Source of the DNA: Aquarana catesbeiana
Taxonomy: Eukaryota; Chordata; Amphibia; Anura; Ranidae
Assembly: GCF_042186555.1 (NCBI RefSeq)
Contig: NC_133332.1
Span: forward strand, 236,076,015 to 236,140,014
Length of the DNA stretch: 64,000 bases
Reading direction: 5' to 3'
Under the pieces are notes generated by a model, which was not told the DNA's origin, did no database searches, and worked only from the letters and a program-made list of their open reading frames with translations. The position numbers were made by a program, and so were the translations under genes. Shown here in pieces: positions 22,524 to 34,039 of the stretch. Every line of letters starts with the position of its first letter. Within the stretch, counting starts at the first letter, position 1.

Positions 22524-23740
22524 AAAAATAGGATTTTTTAAAACAGCTTACCTGTAAAATCCTTTTCTTTCGAAGGACATCACGGGACACAGAGCCACAG
22601 TAATTACTGATGGGTTATATAGGTATCACTGGTGATTGGACACTGGCACACCCTATCAGGAAGTTCAACCCCCTATATAATCCCTCCCCCTTGCAGGGAT
22701 ACCTCAGTTTTGTAGCCAAGCAATATAGTGTATTAGAAGAGGGGCGGGACCTCTGTGTCCCGTGATGTCCTTTGAAAGAAAAGGATTTTACAGGTAAGCC
22801 GTTTTAAAAAATCCTATTTTCTTTCTCGAACATCACGGGACACAGAGCCACAGTAATTACTGATGGGATGTCCCAGAGCAATGCTACCTGAGGGGGGGGA
22901 ACCACGACCAAGTAGGGTGCAATCAGACCTGAGGACCCTGTACTGCTGCCTGCAGCACACTACGCCCAAAGGCGATATCCTCATGCCTTCTCACATCCAC
23001 CTGATAGAATCTGGTGAATGTATGAACTGAAGACCAGGTTGCGGCCTTGCAGATTTGAGCCATAGAGGCCCGGTGATGCACTGCCCAAGAAGCACCAATA
23101 GCCCTTGTGGAATGTGCCCTGATCTGAAACGGAGGAATCTTCTGTTTCAAACCGTAAGCTTGAATGATCAACTGTCGAATCCATTTAGAAATGGTAGCTT
23201 TTGACGCTGCCTGTCCTCTATTGGGACCCTCTGGCAGCACAAACAAAACATCCGTCTTGCGGATCTGAGTAGTTGCCCCTAGATAGGCCTTAACTGCTCT
23301 TACTACATCCAACGAATGTAGAGATCTCTCTTCCGGAGAACAGGGATCTGGAAAAAAGGAAGGTAGAACAATGTCTTGGTTTAAATGAACATCAGAAACC
23401 ACCTTCGGTAAAAAACTAGGATGAGGGCGTAGTACCACTCTATCCTTGTGTATAATCAAATAAGGCTCCTTACAGGAAAGAGCTGCTAATTCTGATACTC
23501 TTCTAGCAGAAGAGATGGCCACCAGAAAAATTAATTTCCTTGTCAACAAGACCAAAGGAATCTGACTTATTGGTTCAAAAGACACTGGCGTAAAAACTGA
23601 GGTATCCCTGCAAGGGGGAGGGATTATATAGGGGGTTGAACTTCCTGATAGGGTGTGCCAGTGTCCAATCACCAGTGATACCTATATAACCCATCAGTAA
23701 TTACTGTGGCTCTGTGTCCCGTGATGTTCGAGAAAGAAAT
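22524..23740 (-). mobile_element. DIRS retrotransposon copy 3, internally deleted (1.2 kb)
   Basis: Same family as the element at 55778-62230, about seven single-base differences by eye over about 1.04 kb. It keeps the 3' end, the internal complementary region (about 22750-22860), and the C-terminal half of the recombinase, then jumps at about 23580 straight to the 5' inverted repeat (TGGCGTAAAAACTGAGGTAT). Gag, RT and the N-terminal half of the recombinase are absent. Confidence 0.95.
22923..23581 (-). pseudogene. DIRS tyrosine recombinase, C-terminal catalytic part only
   Basis: The frame starts inside the catalytic domain: FLVAISSARRVSELAAL gives the first Arg of the tyrosine-recombinase set, IRAHSTRAIGASWAVHHRAS the His-x-x-Arg motif, and AATWSSVHTFTRFYQVDV the nucleophile Tyr region. 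It lacks the core-binding half seen at 57554-56840. Upstream of the deletion junction the frame runs into terminal-repeat sequence. Whether the remnant is expressed is unknown; it could at most interfere with or rarely assist a full-length relative. Confidence 0.9.
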
Positions 23741-24007
23741 ATCCACCACACAATTACACCACCACCACCAGCCTGAACTGTTGATACAAGGCGATATGGA
23801 TCAATGCTTTCATGTTTATGCCAAATTTTGACCCTACAATCCGATGTCGCAGCTGAAATCGAGACTCATCAGACCAGGCAACGTGTTTACAAACTTCTAT
23901 TGTCAAATTTTGGTGAGCCTGTGCGAATTGTAGCCTCAATTTCCTGTTCTTAGCTAACAGGAGTGGTACCCGGTGGTTTTCTGCTGCTGTAGCTCACCTG
24001 CTTCAAG

Positions 24008-24032
24008 GTTCAATGGTGTGCGTTGCCCGCCC
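24008..24032. repeat. Poly-C tract
   Basis: A run of about 23 C marks the broken end of Tc1 element A. From 24040 to 24690 no gene or clear element is visible. Confidence 0.9.
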
Positions 24033-24694
24033 CCCCCCCCCCCCCCCCCAAAATAAAAGGCTCAGCAGAGACGTGAGGGATTATGGACGTCTATATCACA
24101 TTTGGTGACATATTTTCCCCAGAGTTGGAGCGCATGCAGGTTCCGGGTGTGCAACAGCAGAGGTTCCTTGTACCGACTGCATGTCTGGGCACTTTTATAT
24201 GCAAGTGCAATAATCAAAAGGGGGAATTTTTTATACTCAAATAAATATTAGTGTGCAATGATGTGTTTTTTGCAGCTTTCTCTACCTCTGCATATGAGTC
24301 GGTGAAAGTATAAGGCTGGAATACTGGATCCTGGCGAATCTGAGTTATTGGCAGTGGTCCATGGTCTTTACATCAAAAAGTGTTCTTTGACCTATTTTGG
24401 CATAGGGTCACATTTCTCTATTGAGTCTTTATTTTGAAGGGAAGCATGTGGCACTACAGATGGTCTTCGTTGCACATTGGAGCACAGTGGACTGCCTCTC
24501 AAGCATGCACACAGTCAAAAATGCACCATAAGTGTTTGGGACTGTTTTGCACACGTCTAGGTCTCTTGAATAGATGTTATCAGGTAAAGAGTGCCGCTTA
24601 AATCTGGAGGATAGCAGATGTCCCTACTGGTGTTCAGAGAGTGGGAGCTGTCATCATAACACAAATCCAGAAGTGTAGACATATGCAGGGTAGC

Positions 24695-25183
24695 GCGCCG
24701 CTCAAAACCGACCCGGTGCTTCACATGTGAATATGGCTGTGTGCTGCCTCAGCTAGCGCTGCTCCAGCCAGGCCCTCTAACACGTTTCGCCTCATCCACC
24801 AGGGCTTGGTCACAGTGGTGGGGAGGATGAGCAGGACAAAAGTTTTTATGTGCTTCATTGGCCGTGAAGGGAAAAAGGAAAACAGGTATGTGATAAAAGT
24901 AAATGGATCAAGATTCAAGAAGGGAAAAACAAGAGGAGTGAGGATAAAACATAAATGAGTAATTAATATTTTTTTTGTTATTGTAGAATAATAGTATAAA
25001 GTAAAAAAATAAGAAAGAAAGTATATAAAAGATGATGCAAGTGATTGTGGTAAAAAAAAAAAAAAAAAAAGTAAAATGGATTTCATATCACATTTTTTAT
25101 TTGTTTTATTTATTTTTCACATTCACTTGCATCTTCTTTCATATACTTTCTTTTTCATTTTTTACTTTATACAATTATTCTAC

Positions 25184-25227
<44 letters not shown>

Positions 25228-25505
25228 GAAGAAAAAAATCATTACTTATTCATTTAGGTTTTCTCCTCTCTCCTTTTGTTTTTCCCTTCTGGAATCAATT
25301 TATTTTCATTGCATACACCCGTTTTTCTTTTTCCCTTCACGGACAATGATGCACATAAAAACCTTTGTCCTGCTCATCTTTCCCACCAGTCTGACCAAGT
25401 CCCGGTGGGCGGGGTGAAACACGGCAAAGGGAGTGGCCGGAGCAGCGCTGGCTGAGACCACAATAGCCATGTTTACATTTGAAGTACCGGGTTGGTTTTC
25501 AGTGG
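24695..25505. repeat. Fold-back element, arms about 370 bp
   Basis: The left arm (about 24695-25060) is an inverted, diverged copy of the right arm (about 25080-25505): CCGACCCGGTGCTTCA pairs with the complement of TGAAGTACCGGGTTGG, and TTTTTATGTGCTTCATTGGCCGTGAAGGG and AGAAGGGAAAAACAA segments pair likewise. The centre is an A-run near 25052-25071. The right arm has expanded an AAT microsatellite at 25186-25226. Small ORFs are artefacts of the AT-rich arms. Confidence 0.9.
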
Positions 25506-26105
25506 TGTCCTAACCAGCACTTGAATGGATGTATTTGATGCACAAGTGTTTAGTTTATCAGGAGAAGTAACACATTGACACAGATTTTGTTTTTTTTTTG
25601 TTTATGTTCACTCTCTATGTATTTTTCCTAGCGCTGTTCATGCTTATTCTTATACAAATTTGTAAATGCACTTATTGTTGTAGCACGTATTGAGCAGCTT
25701 TGTTGTGGAACTAGTTTAGCATATTCACATATCCAGGGCCTGTATTTTTCAGCTCATTCATAAAATGTAGGCCACTGGAGGAGAGCTAGTCAAATGACTT
25801 TGACAGATTACCTAGGCTGACCAGCTCTCCCCCCCATTACTACTCTTCCATTTACAAGAATAGCTCCCAACATTATGCGAACTTGTAAAGCACATCGATA
25901 TGCTTTATAAACACACAGGTTTTATTTTTAAAGCAATGGTATGGGGTGTGGGCCATCTGCATGTTTTTCCAGTATGGCAATTTAGAAAGCACCGATGAGC
26001 AAGCCAGTCAGGCAGAAAACATTTTCAGGCTACGTCAGTATCGACAGCCTCTATATTCCACCCAGAACATAAGCTGGCAGTGCTAGCTGCCTGCCTATTA
26101 TGCAT
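25506..26105. other. Gap without recognised gene
   Basis: No coding potential or repeat recognised on either strand. Confidence 0.5.
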
Positions 26106-26107
26106 TT

Positions 26108-27278
26108 AATGGGGTTGATTTACTAAAATTGGAGCATGCAAAATCTGGTGCCGCTGTACATAGAAACCAATCAGCTTCCATGGTTTTTTTTTTGTCAAAG
26201 CTTAACCGCTTCAGCCCCGGAAGAATTTACCCCATTCCTGACCAGAGCACTTTTTGCGATTCGCCACTGCGTCGTTTAACTGACAATTGCGCGGTTGTGC
26301 GACGTTGTACCCAAACAAAATTGATGTCCTTTTTTTCCCACAAATAGAGCTTTCTTTTGGTGGTATTTGATCGCCTCTGCGGTTTTTATTTTTTGCGCTA
26401 TAAACAAAAAAAGAGCAACAATTTTGAAAAAAACGCATTATTTTTTACTATAATAAATATCCCCCAAAAATATATAAAAAAACAATTTTTTTTCTTCAGT
26501 GTAGGCCGATATGTATTCTTCTACATATTTTTGGTAAAAAAAAAAAAATAAATTAAAAAATCGCAATAAACGTCTATTGATTGGTTTGCGCAAAAGTTAT
26601 AGCGTCCACGAAAGAGGGGATAGATTTATAGCATTTTTATTTATTTATTTTTACTTTTAATGGCAGCTATCTGCGATTTTTATCATGACTGCGACATTAT
26701 GGCGGACACATCGGACAATTTTGACACATTTTGGAACCATTGGCATTAATACAGCAATCAGTGCAATTAAAAATGCATTGATTACTGTAAAAATGTCACT
26801 GGCAGTGAAGGGGGTTAACACCAGGTGGCGGTGAAGGGGTTAACCATGTTCCCTGGGAGCTGTATCTAACTGAAGGGGGAGGGACTAACTACAGGAAGTG
26901 ACAGATCGTGGTTCCTAGCTAATAGGAACACAGGATCTGTCACTCCTGTCAGAACACAACAGGGAAGTCTGTGTTTACACACACTCGTCCCTTTTCTGTG
27001 TCTCCTGGTGACGATCGCTCGTGGCCGGCGGTCATCACGACAGTCGGCCACGAGCATCAGCACCCCCGCTGTGCAGCAGCGCTCCTGCTATCCGGAACTC
27101 ACAAGATCACATACAGTAACGTGATTTTACGCAGGGGAGCTAGCCTGCTGCAGTAAAACTGCGACGGCTGGTCCAGAAGCGGTTAATTTAACAAGCTGAA
27201 GTTAGAAGCTGATTGGCTACCATGCACAGCTGCACCAGATTTTGCACTCTCCAGTTTTAGTAAATCAACCCCATTGTC
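26108..27278. mobile_element. MITE (GGGGTTGATTTACTAAAA ends) split by a TTAA element
   Basis: Left end GGGGTTGATTTACTAAAA and right end TTTTAGTAAATCAACCCC are inverted repeats continuing through GCAAAATCTGGTG / CACCAGATTTTGC. The inner 977 bp is a separate insertion. An unsplit relative lies at 52266-52436. Confidence 0.9.
26206..27182 (-). mobile_element. piggyBac-type MITE, complete, 977 bp
   Basis: TTAA at 26202-26205 and 27183-27186 flank CCGCTTCAGCCCCGG and CCAGAAGCGG, so the tip inverted repeat is CCGCTTC. The left third carries the poly-T and GAAAGCTC-type motifs found near the right ends of other copies, so it lies in reverse orientation. It has no transposase. Confidence 0.9.
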
Positions 27279-28260
27279 TTTGATACCTTCCAGATCACTG
27301 GCCTGACGCAGGTAAGTAGGTCAGGAGTTCCAGCTTCACCAGCCAAATACTTGAGGTCCTTAACCACTTGCCGACCGCCGCACGACTATATACGTCGACA
27401 GAGCGGCACGGGCAGGCAAAAGGACGTATATGTACGTCCTTGCCTGCCCGCGGGTGGGGGGTCCGATCGGACCCCCCCCCCCCCCGGTGCCTGCGGCGGT
27501 CGGCAAATCTCCCCCGGCGATCGGAGGTGAGGGGGAGGCCATCCATTCGTGGCCCCCCCCTCGCGATCGCTCTCAGCCAATGGGATCATTTCCCTGCCTC
27601 TGTATTGTACACAGAGGCAGAGGAAATGATGTCATCTCTCCTCGGCTCGGTATTTTCTGTTCCGGGCCGAGGAGAGAAGACTGCAATGTAAGTGCACCAA
27701 CACACACACATACAGTAGAACATGCCAGGCACACTAAACACCCCGATCCCCCCCCCCGATCCCCCCCCAATCACCCCCCCCCCCCGTCACAAACTGACAC
27801 CAAGCAGGTTTTTTTTTTTTTTTTTTTTCTGATTACTGTATTGGTGTCAGTTTGTGACAGTTACAGTGTCAGGGCAGTGAGTGTTAGGCCCCCTGTAGGT
27901 CTAGGGTACCCCCCTAACCCCCCCTAATAAAGTTTTAACCCCTTGATCACCCCCTGTCACCAGTGTCGCTAAGCGATCATTTTTCTGATCGCTGTATTAG
28001 TGTCGCTGGTGATGCTAGTTAGGGACGTAAATATTTAGGTTCGCCGTCAGAGTTTTATAGCGACAGGGACCCCCATATACTATCTAATAAATGTTTTAAC
28101 CCCTTGATTGCCCCCTAGTTAACCCTTTCACCACTGATCACTGTATAACCGTTACGGGTGACGCTGGTTAGTTTGTTTATTTTTTATAGTGTCAGGGCAC
28201 CCGCCGTTTATTACCGAATAAAGATTTAGCCCCCTGATCGCCCAGCGGTGATATGCGTCG

Positions 28261-29335
28261 CCCCAGGCAGCGTCAGATTAGCGCCAGTACCGCTAACACC
28301 CACGCATGCAGCATACGCCTCCCTTAGTGGTATAGTATCTGATCGGATCAATATCTGATCCGATCAGATCTATACTAGCGTCCCCAGCAGTTTAGGGTTC
28401 CCAAAAACACAGTGTTAGCGGGATCAGCCCAGATACCTACTAGCACCTGCGTTTTGCCCCTCCGCCCAGCTCGGCCCAGCCCACCCAAGTGCAGTATCGA
28501 TCGATCACTGTCACTTACAAAACACTAAACGCATAACTGCAGCGTTCGCAGAGTCAGGCCTGATCCCTGCGATCGCTAACAGTTTTTTTGGTAGCATTTT
28601 GGTGAAATGGCAAGCACCAGCCCCAGGCAGCGTCAGGTTAGTGCCAGTACCGCTAACACCCACGCACCGTACACCTCCCTTAGTGGTATAGTATCTGAAC
28701 GCATCAATATCTGATCCGATCAGATCTATACTAGCGTCCCCAGCAGTTTAGGATTCCCAAAAACGCAGTGTTAGCGGGATCAACCCAGATACCTGCTAGC
28801 AACTGCGTTTTACCCCTCCGCCCGGCCCAGCCCAGCCCACCCAAGTGCAGTATCGATCGATCACTGTCACTTACAAAACACTAAACGCATAACTGCAGCG
28901 TTCGCAGAGTCAGGCCTGATCCCTGCGATCGCTAACAGTTTTTTTGTAGCGTTTTGGTGAACTGGCAAGCACCAGCCCCAGGCAGCGTCAGGTTAGTGCC
29001 AGTAGCGCTAACACCCACGCACGCACTGTACACCTCCCTTAGTGGTATAGTATCTGAACTGATCAATATCTGATCCGATCAGATCTATACTGGCGTCCCC
29101 AGCAGTTTAGGGTTCCCAAAAACGCAGTGTTAGCGGGATCAGCCCAGATACCTGCTAGCACCTGCGTTTTGCCCCTCCGCCCGGCCCAGCCCAGCCCACC
29201 CAAGTGCAGTATCGATCGATCACTGTCACTTACAAAACACTAAACGCATAACTGCAGCGTTCGCAGAGTCAGGCCTGATCCCTGCGATCGTTAACAGTTT
29301 TTTTGGTAGCATTTTGGTGAACTGGCAAGCGCCAG
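28261..29335 (+). repeat. Tandem repeat, three units of about 357 bp
   Basis: Units begin CCCCAGGCAGCGTCAG at 28261, 28621 and 28977. Each contains GTATCTGA, CTGATCCGATCAGATCTATA, AACGCAGTGTTAGCGGGATC, GTATCGATCGATCACTGTC and ends with AACAGTTTTTTTG and ACTGGCAAGC. Differences among units are mainly single bases. No frame runs through. Confidence 0.95.
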
Positions 29336-29339
29336 CGGC

Positions 29340-29780
29340 CTAGTACACCCCGGTCGTAGTCAAACCAGCACTGCAGTAACACTTGGTGACGTGGCGAGTC
29401 CCATAAGTGCAGTTCAAGCTGGTGAGGTGGCAAGCACAAATAGTGTCCCGCTGCCACCAAGAAGACAAACACAGGCCCGTCATGCCCATAGTGCCCTTCC
29501 TGCTGCATTCGCCAATCCTAATTGGGAACCCACCACTTCTGCAGCGCCCGTACTTCCCCCATTCACATCCCCAACCAAATGCAGTCGGCTGCATGAGAGG
29601 CATTTTTATGTCCTCCCGAGTACCCCTACCCAACGAACCCCCCCCAAAAAAGATGTTATGTCTGCAGCAAGCGCGGATATAGGCGTGACACCCGCTATTA
29701 TTGTCCCTCCTGTCCTGACAATCCTGGTCTTTGCATTGGTGAATGTTTTGAACGCTACCATTCACTAGTTGAGTATTAGC
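29340..29780 (+). pseudogene. piggyBac transposase remnant (N-terminal piece joined to Cys-rich C-terminus)
   Basis: The first part (about 29391-29590) reads low-complexity N-terminal sequence with LPPRRQTQARHAHSALPAAF and PPFTSP, like the region before the catalytic domain at 38040-38150. The last part, in another frame (about 29650-29770), has the zinc-binding cysteine-rich domain: CYVCSKRGYRRDTRYYC, PSCPDNPGLCIGECFERYH. The whole DDD catalytic core is missing between them. The Cys-rich domain in piggyBac transposases binds the transposon ends, so this copy could at best encode a DNA-binding fragment; the frames do not join. Confidence 0.85.
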
Positions 29781-31354
29781 GTAGGGTACAGCATTGCACA
29801 GACTAGGACACACTTTCACAGGGTCTCCCAAGATGCCATCGCATTTTGAGAGACCCGAACCTGGAACCGGTTACAGTTATAAAAGTTACAGTTACAAAAA
29901 AAGTGTAAAAAAAAAAAAAAAAAAAAAAAACACAAACAAAAATATAAAATAAAAAATAATAGTTGTCGTTTTATTGTTCTCTCTCTATTCTCTCTCTCTC
30001 TATTCTCTCTATTGTTCTGCTCTTTTTTACTGTATTCTATTCTGCAATGTTTTATTGTTATTATGTTTTATCATGTTTGCTTTTCAGGTCTGCAATTTTT
30101 TATACTTTACCGTTTACTGTGCTTTATTGTTAACCATATTTTTGTCTTCAGGTACAGCATTCACGACTTTGAGTGGTTATACCAGAATGATGCTTGCAGG
30201 TTTAGGTATCATCTTGGTATCATTCTTTTCAGCCAGCGGTCGGCTTTCATGTAGAAGCAATCCTAGCGGCTAATTAGCCTCTAGACTGCTTTTACAAGCA
30301 GTGGGAGAGAATGCCCCCCCCACCGTCTTCCGTGTTTTTCTCTGGCTCTCCTGTCTCAACAGGGAACCTGAGAATGCAGCTGGTGATTCAGCCAGCTGAC
30401 CATAGAGCTGATCAGAGACCAGAGTGGCTCCAAACATCTCTATGGCCTAAGAAACCGGAAGCTACGAGCATTTTATGACTTAGATTTCGCCGGATGTAAA
30501 TAGCGCCATTGGGAAATTGGGAAAGCATTTTATCATACCGATCTTGGTGTGGTCAGATGCTTTGAGGGCAGAGGAGAAATCTAGGGTCTAATAGACCCCA
30601 ATTTTTTCAAAAAAGAGTACCTGTCACTACCTATTGCTATCATAGGGGATATTTACATTCCCTGAGATAACAATAAAAATGATTAAAAAAAAAAAAAAAT
30701 GAAAGGAACAGTTTTAAAATAAGATAAAAAAGCAAAAAAATAATAAAGAAAAAAAAAAAAAAAAAAGCACCCCTGTCCCCCCTGCTCTCGCGCTAAGGCG
30801 AACGCAAGCGTCGGTCTGGCGTCAAATGTAAACAGCAATTGCACCATGCATGTGAGGTATCACCGCGACGGTCAGATCGAGGGCAGTAATTTTAGCAGTA
30901 GACCTCCTCTGTAAATCTAAAGTGGTAACCTGTAAAGGCTTTTAAAGGCTTTTAAAAATGTATTTATTTTGTTGTCACTGCACGTTTGTGCGCAATTGTA
31001 AAGCATGTCATGTTTGGTATCCATGTACTCGGCCTAAGATCATCTTTTTTATTTCATCAAACATTTGGGCAATATAGTGTGTTTTAGTGCATTAAAATGT
31101 AAAAAAGTGTGTTTTTTCCCCAAAAAATGCGTTTGAAAAATCGCTGCGCAAATACTGTGTGAAAAAAAAAAATTAAACACTCACCATTTTAATCTGTAGG
31201 GCATTTGCTTTAAAAAAATATATAATGTGTGGGGGTTCAAAGTAATTTTCTTGCAAAAAAAAATAATTTTTTCATGTAATCAAAAAGTGGCAGAAAGGGC
31301 TTTGTCTTCAAGTGGTTAGAAGAGTGGGTGATGTGTGACATAAGCTTCTAAATG

Positions 31355-32435
31355 TTGTGCATAAAATGCCAGGACAGTTCAAACCCCCCCAAATGACCCC
31401 ATTTTGGAAAGTAGACACCCCAAGCTATTTGCTGAGAGGCATGTCGAGTCCATGGAATATTTTATATTGTGACACAAGTTGCGGGAAAGAGACAAATTAT
31501 TTTTTTTTTTTTTGCACAAAGTTGTCACTAAATGATATATTGCTCAAACATGCCATGGGAGTATGTGAAATTACACCCCAAAATACATTCTGTTGCTTCT
31601 CCTGAGTACGGGGATACCACATGTGTGAGACTTTTTGGGAGCCTAGCCACGTATGGGACCCCGAAAACCAAGCACCGCCTTCAGGCTTTCTAAGGGCGTA
31701 AATTTTTGATTTCACTCTTCACTGCCTATCACAGTCTCGGAGGCCATGGAATGCCCAGGTGGCACAAACCCCCCCCCAAATGACCCCATTTTGGAAAGTA
31801 GACACCCCAAGCTATTTGCTGAGAGGTATAGTGAGTATTTTGCAGACCTCACTTTTTGTCACAAAGTTTTGAAAATTAAAAAAAGAAAAAAAAAATTTTT
31901 TTTTTTGTCTTTCTTCATTTTCAAAAACAAATGAGAGCTGCAAAATACTCACCATGCCTCTCACCAAATAGCTTGGGGTGTCTACTTTCCAAAATGGGGT
32001 CATTTGGGGGGGGTTTGTGCCACCTGGGCATTCCATGGCCTCCGAAACTGTGATAGGCAGTGAAGAGTGAAATCAAAAATGTACACCCTTAGAAATCCTG
32101 AAGGCGGTGATTGGTTTTCGGGGTCCCGTACGCGGCTAGGCTCCTAAAAAGTCCCACACATGTGGTATCCCCGTACTCAAGAGAAGCAGCAGAATGTATT
32201 TTGGGGTGCAATTCCACATATACCCATGACCTGTGTGAGCAATATATCATTTAGTGACAACTTTGTGCAAAAAAAAAAAAATAAATTGTCACTTTCCCGC
32301 AACTTGTGTCAAAATATAAAATATTCCATGGACTCAACATGCCTCTCAGCAAATAGCTTGGGGTGTCTACTTTCCAAAATGGGGTCATTTGGGGGGGGTT
32401 TGTGCCATCTGGGCATTTTATGGCCTTCAAAACTG
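31355..32435. repeat. Large palindrome, arms about 530 bp
   Basis: Centre at about 31885-31905 (A-run then T-run). On either side in mirror order are AAATGACCCCATTTTGGAA / TTCCAAAATGGGGTCATTT, CCATGGAATGCCCAGG / CCTGGGCATTCCATGG, TCACTCTTCACTGCCTATC / GATAGGCAGTGAAGAGTGA and GATACCACATGTGTG / CACACATGTGGTATC. Confidence 0.9.
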
Positions 32436-32830
32436 TGATAGGTAGTGAGGAGTAAAATCAAAAATGTACGCCCTTAGAAATCCTGAAGGCAGTGATTGGT
32501 TTTCGGGGCCCCGTATGCGGCTAGGCTCCCAAAAAGTCCCACACATGTGGTATCCCCATAATCAGGAGAAGCAGCTAAATGTATTTTGGGGTGCAATTCC
32601 ACATAGGCCCATGGCCTGTGTGAGCAATATATCATTTAGTGACAACTTTTTGTAATTTTTTTTTTTTTTTTTTTCATTATTCAATCACTTGGGACAAAAA
32701 AAATGAATATTCAATGGGCTCAACATGCCTCTCAGCAATTTCCTTGGGGTGTCTACTTTCCAAAATGGGGTCATTTGTGGGGGTTTTGTACTGCCCTGTC
32801 ATTTTAGCACCTCAAGAAATGACATAGGCA
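32040..32830 (+). repeat. Direct repeat of about 390 bp (two units)
   Basis: The block from AAATCAAAAATGTAC through CACACATGTGGTATCCCC to CAAAATGGGGTCATTTG occurs at about 32068-32440 and again at about 32457-32830 in the same orientation. The first unit is also part of the palindrome's right arm. Confidence 0.85.
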
Positions 32831-33437
32831 GTCATAAATTAAAGACTGTGTAAATTCCAGAAAATGTACCCTAGTTTGTAGGCGCTATAACTTTTGCGCA
32901 AACCAATAAATATACACTTATTGACATTTTTTTTACCAAAGACATGTGGCCAAATACATTTTGGCCTAAATGTATGACTAAAATTGAGTTTATTGGATTT
33001 TTTTTAGAACAAAAAGTAGAAAATATCATTTTTTTTCAAAATTTTCGGTCTTTTTCCGTGTATAGCGCAAAAAATAAAAACGGCAGAGGTGATCAAATAC
33101 CATCAAAAGAAAGCTCTATTTGTGGGAAGAAAAGGACGCAAATTTCGTTTGGTTACAGCATTGCATGACCGCGCAATTAGCAGTTAAAGCGACGCAGTGC
33201 CAAATTGTAAAAAGTGCTCTGGTCAGGAAGGGGGTAAATCCTTCCGGGGCTGAAGTGGTTAAAGCCAAAAGGTCAGCATTGCACCTGGGGGACTAGTAAG
33301 TTTAGGTCGCCAATGGTAGCCTACATAGTTCTCTCAGAACAGGTTGCCTTCATTATAAATAGGAGGCCACTCTCAAAGATAACGACATCAAAGGACACAC
33401 ATGAACAAACTGCATTAGCAAACATCCAACATACATT

Positions 33438-33648
33438 TAGCCCAGGTTCACACCATTAAGAATTGGATGCGGGATCCCCGCAGCAGGTCTGGTGCGTTTT
33501 GCAGAAAACCGCTGTGCATCTTTTAGCCCGTTTCAGGTCCGAATTAAGCCCAAAATTTGAGCTGAAATCAGACCTGAAACCGTGAACCAGCATGCACCGG
33601 ATCCCTGCTGTGAGCCGCATGCGGCTCATATGTGAACCGAACCTTAAA
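33438..33648. repeat. MITE with GGTTCACAC ends
   Basis: CCCAGGTTCACAC at the left and GTGAACCGAACCTTA at the right are inverted. Inner mirrored motifs GATCCCCGCAGCAGG / CCGGATCCCTGCTGTG and GGTCCGAATTAAG give a fold-back body. No coding. Confidence 0.55.
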
Positions 33649-34039
33649 GGCACCAGTAGACCTTACAGGCTCTTAATTCCATAGCTGCTATATGTCACCT
33701 AAGTGCAGCCTCCTAAATTCACCCAAATCTGAATTATGACCTCTCTGACCCAATATCAGCAAAAGCTATACAGTGAGAACTTCTCTGGACTAGAGAGTGA
33801 GTTGCTATTTAAAAACTGCTTGTATGAAAGGCCAATGCACTTGTCACATGACGCAGTGCCAAAATCTGGATCCCTAAGCAATAGAAAATGTAGCATGGTC
33901 ACTTTTCTGTGCCTTGGAGGCATGAATATAATATAAAGCTTCATATTGTAGAACAGCTCAGCAGCAACCCCTGCTGGCCTTCCTTTACCACAGCCATGCA
34001 TATTTCAGAAAGCAATTCTCGGTTGCAAAATAAACTTAC

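Larger units (their letters stand above)
22165..23950 (-). pseudogene. Tc1 transposase A, interrupted by DIRS
   Basis: The upstream piece (23950-23741) reads MRLQFAQAHQNLT and VAWSDESRFQLRHRIVGSKF, around the first catalytic Asp. The downstream piece (22523-22165) reads WHTLGPLVPIAHRLNATAYL, then FQQDNAPCHKAQII with the second Asp, then WPPQSPYRNPIEHLWDVVE with the third acidic site. The break falls between ...VVVV and ...WHTLGP, where element B reads GGVIVWGIFTWHTLGP. Apart from that insertion the two pieces are well preserved. Confidence 0.9.
22085..24000 (-). mobile_element. Tc1/mariner element A, split by a DIRS insertion
   Basis: The element's 3' terminal part lies at 22092 (CCACTGGACACTTTTTGAGG, TACACCTTGCTAGTACCGGG). 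Transposase sequence continues to about 22523, is interrupted by a DIRS copy (22524-23740) and resumes to about 24000 before a poly-C run. Same family as element B at 55346-62850. The 5' terminal repeat is missing. Confidence 0.9.
27364..33258 (+). mobile_element. piggyBac-type element, 5.9 kb, transposase mostly deleted
   Basis: TTAA (27360-27363) then CCACTTGCCGACCGCCGC; right end GGGGCTGAAGTGG then TTAA (33259-33262). From left to right it holds a subterminal hairpin (27409-27450), C- and T-runs, a three-copy tandem repeat, transposase remnants, poly-A, and a palindromic block with a direct repeat. The right 300 bp shares GTGATCAAATACC and GAAAGCTCTATTTG motifs with the element ending at 41542. 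Confidence 0.8.

Noticed and set aside
24770..24830. tRNA- or 5S-derived SINE heads near CGCCTCATCCACCAGGGCTT
   Set aside because: No A and B promoter boxes in proper spacing could be found; the motif belongs to the fold-back element.
28320..29110. CRISPR-like regular repeats
   Set aside because: Three units of about 357 bp with no short repeat/spacer alternation; a eukaryotic tandem repeat in a transposon.
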